Assembly: GCF_035046505.1 (NCBI RefSeq)
Contig: NC_089822.1
Coordinates: forward strand, 88,333,659 to 88,397,658
DNA: 64,000 nt
Direction: 5' to 3'
Origin: Tiliqua scincoides
Lineage: Eukaryota > Chordata > Lepidosauria > Squamata > Scincidae
This document shows positions 21,759-30,585 of this stretch, one piece after another (within the stretch, counting starts at the first letter, position 1; each line of letters opens with the position of its first letter). Position numbers and translations under genes: made by a program. A model generated the notes under the pieces. That model made no database searches. It was not told the origin of the DNA and saw only the letters and a list, made by a program, of their open reading frames with translations.

Positions 21759-23599
21759 CTGTGGTTGGGGGAGGGCAGTTATGGAGGTCTCCTCATGGTA
21801 AGGGAACTTTCAAGCCACTGTGACCTGAACGGGTCTCCTTAGATCTGCAGCAGCCATTTTTCTGGTTCAAAACCAAGGGGAATAAGGGAGAGGGAAAAGG
21901 AGAGGGAATGGGGATAGGATCCTGGCACATGCCAGAGCCTCTGGGACCCATCTTCTCCCTATCCTTTTCTGCCTCCTGCTCACCCCCTCTCCATCCAGAT
22001 ATTCCTCCATTTCTCCTCCTTCCCACCCTTTGCCTCCCACTGCTTTTCCCCAGCAACAACTAACTGGCGCTGCCCAGCAGGAGGCCTCTCTGCCGGCCTT
22101 TCAGCGCATCCACCAGTCATGTATGCTGGTTGCCTCATTGCATGTGCCGGCAGTTCATCATGACCATTGTCAGATTGGCACTTCGCCCAGCAGAACTCAC
22201 ATTTGCCAGTGGAAAACTTATTTAGGACTGGGGCCTTAGATTCATACTGGATGTGTACCTGCTACCCTTTTAAACCACCAGGCAAATATGTCCTCAAGCA
22301 AGCAAGGCATTAGGGGTTTATGGTTTAGATTTTTCCACTGGAAATTCCATTGGTTTATGTAGATTTGATTTTACATCAGGACAAAAGCCATTCCAAACAC
22401 CAGAAAGGGTGAAAACAGGACGCTTCACTAGAAAGAGGTGCTTCCATAGAACTAAGATCAGTAAGCCATCAGTCTAGTGGCAGTGAAACTTGGAAAGAGG
22501 GACCCAGTTTAAGTCTTACAGTACACAAGAAAACTTCCAGTTCTATATCACCATTAGCAATAGCTAACAAATGCTGTCCATCCCACTTCTTGTCGATTCT
22601 CAGAAGCCTGAGGTTTACCAGTAAAATAAGTTGCCTCATTAGAACTGAGCTAGGGACAGGCAGCAAGCAGGTAAGGCAGCAAGCAGCAACTGAAACACAG
22701 AGAAGAGGTCACCAGTTGCCAGTTGTCTGCTGCATGCAAAGGGATTTCCAGCCCCTAGCTATATCAATACTGGGAGCAGCCAGGGGTGGAGCCAGAGATG
22801 CACACACAAAAGAGTTCTTGTAGTAATTAATCCTCTGAAGTGGGCAGATAGACAAGTTTGTTTTTTTTTCATTACCACCTCTTAATATCTGTTGAAGGAA
22901 GCTGAATGTTAACTGTAGAAATGTTTAAACAGTTTCCCCTCCTCATCTTTAGTAAGCAAGTTATTAGTCCAGGATTATTGTGGAAAGCTACCTGTTTGAA
23001 ACTAATGAATGAACATTGTTACTCAGAATGGAACTTTGCAATGTTTGAATTGTCTTGATTGGCCTCCATACTGTGTGTTGCACTTAATTGCTGAATAATT
23101 TTTCCTTTTGATCTAAGAAACCTTTTGGGTTTTTCTCCTTCCATGTGGAAGGAAGCTGACTAATTTGAAATAAGCTCTTAGGTAATATATTCATTATGTG
23201 ACAGGGAAATTGTGTAACTAATTTGTTTTGTAATTAATAAACTCTGTGATTAAATTAAGAAACAGATTCACTTTGCAATTGGTTAATTTGGTTTTTTTTC
23301 TCATTCATAATCTGTTGGATTTGGGACATATTTTTATAGTCCTTGTTAAATTAAAACAAAGTTAATTAGTTAATAATATGGTAAAGAATGGTACAGTATT
23401 GAACAATGTTAGCTTTGGTAAATGGGTGACTGAAAAAAGTTGGGATGCAGGAAGCAACCTACTTCATGCATATGGCAGGTAAAGGGAAAGAAAGAGGGAG
23501 TTCCTCAATCTGTAACAGTAGAAATGAGCAATGTATTTTTTAAAAAAATCAAACTATTCAAGTATAGGAACAACCAAAGCATGAAAAAGTGGGATAAGA
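21759..23599. other. no confident feature
   Basis: The first ~450 bp may continue a MITE interrupted by the SINE (acttgcccagcagaac-type sequence, ending near ttaggactggggcc at 22216). After that the sequence is AT-rich with no recognised feature. Confidence 0.4.
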
Positions 23600-24110
23600 A
23601 CTTAACATAAAAGTAGTGGTGTGATGGTACCACTTAACTGGAATCTCAGAGTTTTCATGGAGTCACTCTCAGGGATGCCAGAATAATGCAGGCCTGTTGA
23701 AATTGGCCATGAATGTCTCTGTACCCTCTCCCCCCACAAAACACAGGGAATTTTTTTGAGTTTGCTAAGATGGGTGTAGGAGTGGTCTGAGGTTGATGTG
23801 TTCCTGCTCATCCTCATGGGCCCCAGAAGCCTCCAGTGCCAGGCACTTTCCCCTCTCATTTTCTGCTATCAACTTTTTTGACTCCAGATCTGCCTCCAGC
23901 TCCATTTGTCTCAGTTCAAGTTAGAACTGCATTTGTTCAACCCTCACTAGGCTCTCTCTGCCAATGCTGGTGCTCCAGCTGAGGAGCTAACTGCTGCAGG
24001 AGGGCTTGAATCACTCAAGCCAGGTTCTGGAGTGGTGTTTTTCTGAGCCCACCCTCTAGTTTGTGCTGGAGCTTATAATGTGATCTTGCTGCCTCACAAG
24101 AGCATGCACA
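23600..24110 (-). mobile_element. fossil gag-like fragment of an LTR retroelement (possibly Ty3/Gypsy)
   Basis: Short minus-strand stretches resemble a Gypsy-type gag: an IPESDSMKTLRFQLSG segment and a glutamate/methionine-rich stretch further upstream on that strand. It is old and broken in several places, with no LTR recognised beside it. This is a weak, motif-level call. Confidence 0.35.
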
Positions 24111-25394
24111 GAGTACTGCTCCATCTATTCAGATGATGCCAAGAGAGAAGAAATAAACAAAAAGACAGTTTGCCCTTCACTCCAGCTGCTTATTGCCAAA
24201 CTAAGCCATTTCATACATTTGAGGAAGCTTCTCCCAAAGCCAAACAATCAAAAATTAAAACAAAAGTAACTGTGCCACAGATTACACAGTGATCGTTGGG
24301 TATTAAAACCCACCCCTACCACATTGTCAGGAAAAGGGGATCCCCAGGGGAAAGGGTGACCAAGGGTAACCAAGTGACTAGTGGTCAGTGTGCATGGACC
24401 CCTTTGTGCTCTCTGCTTTCCCTTACTGCACCAGCAACTGAACAGGGGAAAAAAATAATTGTAGTTTGTGTCTACTGCCAACATCCCAGGTTACAGGGAC
24501 CAAGAGAAGGTTCATCTGGGAAAAACACCTCTGCCAGGATAGCATTGAACTCAAAGGGTATTATTAAAAAAAATACCCAAGTTGCATCTTCAGGGTGAAG
24601 AGATGTGACAATCCATTTAATTACCCATGAATATGGACCAGGGAGACAAAGGATCGAAATGTACATAGTTTATTAAAAGTTTAAATAAAACACTTGACTT
24701 TGGAACCAGGGGTGGTTTACACCTGGAATCAGCTAAAATAGTTGCTTCAAGTGACAGGCTGGGGGTGCTGGTAAATTGACAGAGGGTGCCCTATGACTCC
24801 TTCTATGAGAGTAGCAGCCCAATCCTAACTAGGGCTGCATTGCCTGTAACAACAGCTGAACAATTTGTGGCCATTTTGAGAGTGCTGCTGTGAATGGTGG
24901 TAGTGGTGGAGGCTTGCCCCCAGACCCAGCTACCTTGCTACCAACCGAAGCCAGTGACAGTGGCTGGGGTTGGGTGAATGAAGCGACAATCAGGGCCAGG
25001 GGGGTGGGCAGAGAGCAGGTATGTCATGTAATTACACTAATGTAATGTAAGTGATTGATAGGGAAGTCGGGGTAGGCACAGGAGGTACTTCTTCATACAG
25101 TACTGTACATAATTAGTCAATGGAATGTGTGATCTCCAGTTGTGGTAATGGCCTCTAGCTGGATGACTTGCAACAAATTCATGGGAGTCTATTATCGATA
25201 CCTCCATGTTCAAAGCATATATACTTCTACATACCAGTTGCAAGGGAGTTGCAGAATACCAGTTGCCGGTTCAGTCTATAATGGCTATGCACTTCCTCCA
25301 GGTTCAATTACAGTATATCTCTGAATACCAGTTGCATGGGAGCAATGGTGGGAAAGAAGTAAGTTTTTCTCTCTTGCTTGAGGGCTTTACAGAG
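24111..25394. other. no recognised feature
   Basis: Short ORFs only. A MITE-like gcccaatcctaactagggct occurs near 24817. Short direct repeats of ataccagttgcangggag occur near 25230-25350. Confidence 0.4.
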
Positions 25395-25437
25395 GCAACT
25401 GGTAGGCCACTGTAGGAAAGTGGATGTTAGTCTAGAT

Positions 25438-26599
25438 CAGGGGTCTGCAACCCACGGCTCCAGAACCGCATGCGTCTCTTTCAGCTGTCTGCTGCGGCTC
25501 TGGAGTCTGGGTGAAAGTGGCAAAGGGAGTGACAGAACGCCTCTCTTTTGGTGGGGAGGGCACGCATGGAGGAGGGGGAGGGAAGGAAGGAGCAAACCCA
25601 GGCAGGCAGGCAAGCAGGAGTGCAAGGGCAGTTCCCCACTCGGCACCCTGCCTGAATGGGAGCCAATCATGCGGCGCGGCCCCTGCCAATCATTGGCGTC
25701 CCTCCAATCCCACCTGCGCACGGTCCCGGCCTGGGGTTCCCAGCCGCACAGCTCAAATGTGCCAAGCTCTGCCAATTGCTGGAGGCCAGACAGAGAGGAT
25801 GGAGGCAGCAGCGGCGTCGGAGCGCGCGGCAGACAAAAGAAGTTAAAGAGTTGCTGCTCCGGCGCTCCATGTTGGGCAAGGCAGCCGTACTGGGGTCGGC
25901 GACGGGCAGGGGCAGGAATGCCGCAGCCCTGCGGGGCCGGCCTGGGCCCAGGCCCCGGCCCCAGCCCGGCTGGATGGGCAGTGCCCAGGCATGGAGCCTG
26001 CGCTGAGCTGCAAGAGGAGCCCCGGACTGTGCCTGGCCACACTGCATGGGGGCAGCGGTGTCGGGGGCTCCCCCCTTGCCCACCCCGGGGACCCGGGTGC
26101 TGCGGATCCGGCAGCGGCGGCCCCCTTCAAGCCCAAGCACGTGGCACTGAAGCTCAGCCTGGCCGGCCCGGGGGTGCCCTTCACCTCCGCCTCCTCCCAG
26201 CCCGGCGGCGGGGTCGGCGGCCCCTTCGCTGGAGCATCCGGGAGGGAGCCTGCGCTCCAGCAGGGCAAGCAGCAGCTGCAGCAGCACCCAGCAGTGCTCC
26301 CCCGCCGGCCCCCTAGGGCCCCTCACCCGCTCAATGGGCAGATGTACCTCGGGCTGGCTGTGGCCACTGCCGCTGAGTTTTTTTATACATAGTTTTTTGT
26401 TTTCTCTGTAGCAGTTCATTCATTTCAAAAATGCAACACACTATAGTTTTTTTATACATAGCATAAAGGTAAAAAAAACTATATATGCAGTGTTATCTTC
26501 ATTTTAGATATCAAAAGGGTTTTGTGGGTCCTGAGGTTTTCTGTTCTCTGGAAAACGGGTCCAAATGGCTCTTTGAGTGTTTAAGGTTGCCTACCCCTG
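25438..26599. mobile_element. hAT-B copy 1 carrying a GC-rich gene-like insert
   Basis: The ends caggggtctgcaacccacgg and aaggttgcctacccctg are flanked by perfect gtctagat duplications (25430-25437, 26600-26607). The outer sequence (agctgtctgctgcggctctg; atatgcagtgttatcttcat; gtccaaatggctctttgag) matches the second B copy at 35495-37392, whose centre is unrelated. The interior 25640-26378 is strongly GC-rich and CpG-bearing. The element split a CR1 tail that resumes at 26600. Confidence 0.88.
25640..26378 (+). other. GC-rich, exon-like block captured in hAT-B
   Basis: About 740 bp of CpG-rich DNA lie between hAT-B outer sequences and are absent from the other B copy. The longest biased frame starts at an ATG at 25991 (MEPALSCKRSPGLC) and runs open to about 26392. 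It is rich in G, A, P and Q, with a polyglutamine-like LQQGKQQLQQH and a C-terminal LNGQMYLGLAVA. It resembles the 5' exon of a regulatory host gene, but I cannot name it. Open frames also exist on the opposite strand, as expected of GC-rich DNA. An intact product is not claimed. Confidence 0.5.
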
Positions 26600-26645
26600 G
26601 TCTAGATGGACTTTTGGCCTGATCCTGCTGGGCCTGGTCCTCACC
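26600..26645 (+). mobile_element. CR1-type tail resumed after hAT-B
   Basis: The sequence tctagatggacttttggcct then gatcctgctgggcct is the common CR1-group tail. Its upstream part (ggatgttagtctagat) lies at about 25421-25437. Removing hAT-B and one duplication rejoins the tail, so the CR1 copy is older than hAT-B. Confidence 0.6.
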
Positions 26646-26943
26646 ATGAAACCAGAGAACAGCTATAGCGAACTTGCTTCCCCTGCCGTACTTGAAAGAA
26701 CTTTACTCTAGCAGCAGATATCTGGGTCCTGGAAAAATGAGTGGATATATTTCCTGGTTTCTGTTCTCCACTAGAGGAAAAAGGGACTCTGAAGTTGTTT
26801 TGTATTACTATTGTAAGCCCCCCCCCCCATAATTTTGATTAAAAAATGGGGAACATTCTAAAACTAAATGCTGGATAGGTTGCTAACCTGAGTACCTTTC
26901 TTTCCATTTCTCTGTATCCCACCCCCTTCACCCACTTCTGCCA

Positions 26944-27418
26944 TTTCCCCTGGGGGCTGGGGATAAGAATAGGCCCTCGGTTTGGCTGTATGTGTTGTAA
27001 GAGGCAACTAAACAGCCACCGGGTAGATGGGACTCATCAGACTGGGAAGGCAGCTCATCTGAGAGAAGGAAAACTCTGATCCCAAACCTCCACTGCCTTG
27101 TGGCTACATCCAGTTATGGAAAAGGCTTCAGGAGTCAACCTCGAGGCAAAATCCGGAGTCGGAATCCCTGAGGCAGTTCATGGCTGAACACTGTCACGTT
27201 CTGGCAACTCCTGCGACGCCGCTGGAACCAACCGTATTGGCTTCTACCTTTCCATTGGACCATTTCAGCGATGTGGAGAGGGGGGATTGGCTGCATGGGA
27301 AACAGTCTATCCTCCAGATCTACTTTACCCAGGCTTTGCGCACTGGAGAGGACACTCTTTTCCAGAACACTATTCAGAGCACAATACCATAGTCTTCCAA
27401 GACTGAAGGATGCCAACA
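26944..27418 (+). mobile_element. LINE-derived SINE-like element, copy 2
   Basis: This 475-bp copy matches 495-970 from ctgggggctg to gatgccaac, with the same jump from the 5' block (ggagaggacact) to the LINE tail (ttccagaacac). The two copies share one internal junction, so the deleted form itself was multiplied. No coding capacity. Confidence 0.72.
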
Positions 27419-27474
27419 AGAAGCCATTTGTATAAATGCCTTTTGCTGCACTAACCTCTCTGGTTGTGCAAGCA

Positions 27475-27870
27475 CAGTGGTTTTCAATCTTTTTTGTGCT
27501 GTGACCCCAATCAATCAATCAATCATGAGACTGGGGACCCACCACCAATCCTGTCCCCCTCCTGGGACCTGATTTGCTCCCATCACTGCCCACTCCCACC
27601 CCTTCCTGTCCCATTTCCCCTACCTCTTGTATCTTCACAACAATCCTGTGTGGTAGCAGCCTGATCAGGGCTGGTATTAAGGAGCTGTGGGGCAAGATAG
27701 TGAGAAGAGACTGTGTAGGATTATACAAAGAACTCAGTTTTGATAAGGCAGTACCGTTATTAGACTGGATCCAAACCCTCTCTTGCACAGGCTGTGAAAG
27801 GTTGGTGCAACCCCCAAAATGATGTTTCACGACCCTACTGGGGTCCCAACCCACAGGTTGAAAAACACTG
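27475..27870. mobile_element. hAT-like element with cagtggttttcaatc ends
   Basis: The ends cagtggttttcaatcttttt and aggttgaaaaacactg are inverted repeats. The family's gctgtgacccc and cgaccctactggggtcccaa segments sit just inside. The flanking octamers (tgcaagca, cttgagca) share only agca, so the duplication is weak. A simple (aatc)n run lies at 27511-27523. Opposing ORFs of 82-120 codons inside are not credited. Confidence 0.6.
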
Positions 27871-27934
27871 CTTGAGCACAACTGGGTGACTTCAATGCAC
27901 CAGTGTAAACAGGTTTATGCAAATCTGTCTAGAT

Positions 27935-28530
27935 AAATGGTTCCCAAACTGTGGGTCAGAACCCAGTGGTGGGTCACAACCTGATTTTTGGTGGGTCCCA
28001 TAGCAGCTGAGCAGAGCCTCCAACAAAAACACAGATGGTGGAAGGATCAGGTAACAAATTGCCTGAAACCCTGGGGCTTTTCAAAAATCAGAACTGCCCT
28101 GCAAAGACTTCCTGTTGTTTATAAGTGTGTGTAAATATAGGGATGTTGGAGCATCTCTTTTTTTGGTTCATATTATGTGTAGAAGTAAAAATATTTTTTT
28201 TAGATTTTTTAAAAGTCTGGTAAACCTAGAAGGGTCCCAATAAGCAGTGATTTTCAACCTTTTTCATCACATAGCCCACTAGCAAGGCACTAGAATGGTC
28301 AAGGCACACTATCAGTTTTTTGACCATTGACAAGGCATACTGTGCTGCCAGTGGGGGGCTCACAACCCCATTGGCCCTACTAATAAATGACCCTCTCACA
28401 AATTCCCACAGCACACCTGGGGACCATTCATGGCACACCAGTGTGCCATGGCACAGTGGTTGAAAATATCTTCAAGAGAGTGTCATTTTTAAAAGTGGGG
28501 GCCCGCTGCTACAAAGTTTGGGAACCACGG
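27935..28530. mobile_element. hAT-D element, interrupted
   Basis: The ends aaatggttcccaaactgtgg and caaagtttgggaaccacgg are flanked by perfect gtctagat duplications (27927-27934, 28531-28538). Inside are the typical gggtcacaacctg and a later aaaagtgggggcccgctgct. Another hAT-like element (28245-28472) is nested in it. The duplication is identical to that of hAT-B at 25430. Confidence 0.8.
28245..28472. mobile_element. nested ~228-bp hAT-like MITE
   Basis: It begins cagtgattttcaaccttttt and ends cacagtggttgaaaatatc. Internally it has the near-palindromic pairs gtcaaggcacactatcagtt / gaccattgacaaggcatact and the ending cacaccagtgtgccatggca. It interrupts hAT-D. Its own duplication is too degraded to read. 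Confidence 0.65.
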
Positions 28531-28844
28531 GTCTAGATCACCACAACCTTGATGGATGCCAGAATTGTTCCTTGGTCAAAGACACCAGGAGGCATGAACA
28601 AGAACACATTATTGAGCTCAAGCAGAGAGTGTTTCATAGTCATCAGTAACCTTAACAGTATCAGTGTAACATTCTTGTTCTCCACCTAGCAGGAGAGAGG
28701 GAGGGAAAAGTTTCCATTGCAGAGGACAGAGGGTCTTCCTGCCACAGTAGCCACTATGTAACTAAAGAGGGAATCTGCACAGTGTGGAGGATTTAACTGG
28801 CACCTTTTGTGAAGTTTGGAGCGGGCTATGCTTTTAAATGCCCG

Positions 28845-29135
28845 ACCCTATGCGTGTCTATTCAGAAGTAAGTCCCATTACAGTCAATGGGGCTTACTCC
28901 CAGGGAAGTAATTCCATTGACTATAATGGAACTTATTTCTAAGTAGGAAAGCACAGGACTGGGCTCTAACTGAGGCGGCAGCAGAAGTCCCATTGCACAC
29001 AATGGGACTTACTTCTGATTAGACATGCATAAGAGTGGGCTCCTCAGGGTGCCATCCCATCCATCCTTTCCTGGGAGTAAGTCCCATTGCACACAATGGG
29101 ACTTACTTCTGAGTAGACAAGCGCAGGGCTGGGCT
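28845..29135. repeat. cluster of 3-4 fold-back repeats upstream of UGCG
   Basis: Successive units carry gaagtaagtcccattacagt with caatggggcttactccc, then ccattgactataatggaact, cccattgcacacaatgggac twice, and gagtagacaagcgcagggct. Arms of up to 16 bp pair perfectly (agtcccattg / caatgggact). The cluster ends at the edge of the CpG island. Confidence 0.8.
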
Positions 29136-29375
29136 GTGAGGTGGGTTCCATGACGGAGGCGGGGGTGGGTTTCCGTAGCCGCGTGTGGTGGCAGGGGGGG
29201 GGTCACTGTGGTGGGTAGCAGTTTTGGAACGACGAGGAGACTCGCTGCTTCCTTCCCGCCCGCAGCGCTGCCAGTGCCCCTCCTGCTCTCAGGGGCGTCT
29301 CCTCCCCTCCCCACCCGCTGCCCTCTTTCTCCTCCCGTGAGGGGCAGCCCAGCACGACCCTCCCCCTCCAATCGA

Positions 29376-29383
29376 TGACGTCA
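29376..29383. promoter_or_regulatory. consensus CRE site
   Basis: The palindrome tgacgtca lies 570 bp before the UGCG start codon, inside the CpG island. CREB/ATF occupancy is an inference. Confidence 0.5.
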
Positions 29384-29498
29384 CCGCCGCCGGCCGCCCT
29401 CCCGTTCACGGTGAGCGGCCACCCGCTCGTCAGCCGCCCCCGAAGGCACTCGCTTCCCTCCACCCCCCTCCCCCGCCTCGCGAGGCCGTCGGCAGTAA

Positions 29499-29508
29499 GG
29501 GGCGGGGC
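29499..29508. promoter_or_regulatory. GC box (Sp1/KLF type)
   Basis: The decamer ggggcggggc lies about 450 bp upstream of the start codon within the CpG island. Confidence 0.5.
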
Positions 29509-29952
29509 TTCCCGGAGGGGGTCGCCGTCCTCCTCAGTAAGGGAAACGAGAGCGGGGGAGGGGCCTGAGCGGGTGACAGCGGCGGGGGAGGGGTGTGGAG
29601 GCTTGTCAGCGCGAAGGGAGGCCGTCGGGCTCTGCCGGCCGGCCAGTGAGCGGCGGGCGAGGGCAGGAGTCGGCAGCAGGGAAGGGACGACGCGACACGA
29701 CGCGGTGCGGCGGCTGGCGAGGCAGGGAGCCGAAGAGGAGGCGGAGGAGCAGCAGCAGCCACAGCCGCCAGCCGCGCGAAGGGGACGGCTAGGAAAACAA
29801 AGCGGAGCCCAAGGCGAGCGCCGCCTGTGTGAGGGGACGTGCGGGCAGCCGGCGAGCGGAGCGGGAGGGGCCTCGCCTGCTGCTGCTGCTGGCCGCGCAG
29901 TCCCTGCGTCCGCCCGCCCGCCGAGTTCTCTTCCCCCTTCGACCAGGTGGGA

Positions 29953-30050
29953 ATGGCGGTGCTGGACCTGGCCCTGGAGGGACTCGCCATCTTCGGGCTG
30001 ATCCTCTTCGTGGTGCTGTGGCTCATGCACTTCATGTCCATCATCTACAC
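29953..30050 (+). CDS. UGCG: UGCG exon 1 coding part: ceramide glucosyltransferase N-terminus
   Basis: UGCG transfers glucose from UDP-glucose to ceramide on the cytosolic face of the Golgi, the first step of glucosylceramide-based glycosphingolipid synthesis. This exon encodes residues 1-32 plus two bases of codon 33: [10 protein letters not shown] followed by a hydrophobic signal-anchor (about 11-31) and HFMSIIY. The human protein starts almost identically. The ATG has G at -3 and G at +4, a strong start context. Exon 1 ends at a consensus donor (gtaagtg, 30051) in phase 2. The sequence matches the known first-exon boundary of vertebrate UGCG. The rest of the ~394-residue protein lies in exon 2 and beyond the window. 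Confidence 0.95.
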
Positions 30051-30121
30051 GTAAGTGAGGCCTCCCGTCCCCCCCGCGCGGCTCTCTGCCTCCCACAGCC
30101 TCCCCCCGTCCGCGCCGGGAT

Positions 30122-30585
30122 TGGAGCCCACTCTGCGTGTCTACTCAGAGGCAGTTGTCTACCCATTGTAGTCAATGGGGCTTACTCCCTGCAGATGGGA
30201 TTGCAGCCCTAGAGCCCAGTCCTCTGCACGTTCACTCAATGGGGCTTACTCCCAGGAAACTGTGTAGAGCCCTAGAGCCCAGTCCAATGGGGCTTACTCC
30301 CAGGAAATGTAGTCAGTGGGGCTTACTCCCAGGAAACTGTGCAGAACCCTAGAGCCCAGTCCTCTGCATGTTTGCTTGGAGGTAAGCCGCATTGTAGTCA
30401 GTGGGGCTTCCTCCCAGTGGTTAGGATTGCAGCCCTAGAGCCTAATTCTATGCATGTTTACTCAGGGGTAAGTCCTATTATAGTCAGTGGGGCTTACTCC
30501 CAGGCAAGTGTGTAGAGCCCAATCCCATGTAAGTCCCACTATGGTCTATGAGGCTTACTCCCTGGAAAGTGTGGTTAAAACTATA
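30122..30585. repeat. tandem cluster of fold-back repeats at the start of UGCG intron 1
   Basis: Seven occurrences of ggggcttactccc or a close variant lie near 30177, 30241, 30289, 30318, 30403, 30489 and 30550. They are interleaved with agcccagtcc and actcaggggtaagtcctatt. Spacing is irregular (about 30-85 bp), so units were added as partial copies. The cluster starts about 70 bp after the exon 1 donor, at the CpG-island edge. Confidence 0.8.

Larger units (their letters stand above)
29140..29952 (+). promoter_or_regulatory. UGCG: UGCG CpG-island promoter and 5' UTR
   Basis: GC and CpG content rise sharply from about 29140 and fall after about 30120. No TATA box is visible. A consensus CRE octamer (tgacgtca, 29376-29383) and a GC box (ggggcggggc, 29499-29508) precede exon 1, with many further GC-rich elements. 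This fits a dispersed-start housekeeping promoter. The transcription start cannot be placed from sequence alone. The ~300-residue opposite-strand ORF here is a GC by-product. Confidence 0.75.

Noticed and set aside
25378-26316. 312-codon open frame through hAT-B copy 1
   Set aside because: It crosses the element's boundary and its duplication at 25438 and runs through unrelated modules, so it cannot be an ancestral gene. Open minus-strand frames of similar length exist in the same GC-rich block.
29203-30096. 297-codon open frame on the minus strand over the UGCG promoter
   Set aside because: It lies in a CpG island where stops are rare in all frames. It overlaps exon 1 antisense, is low-complexity and has no recognisable domain.
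30122-30585. CRISPR-like array
   Set aside because: Regular-looking repeats, but the spacing is irregular, the units are partial fold-back elements, and the sequence is vertebrate.
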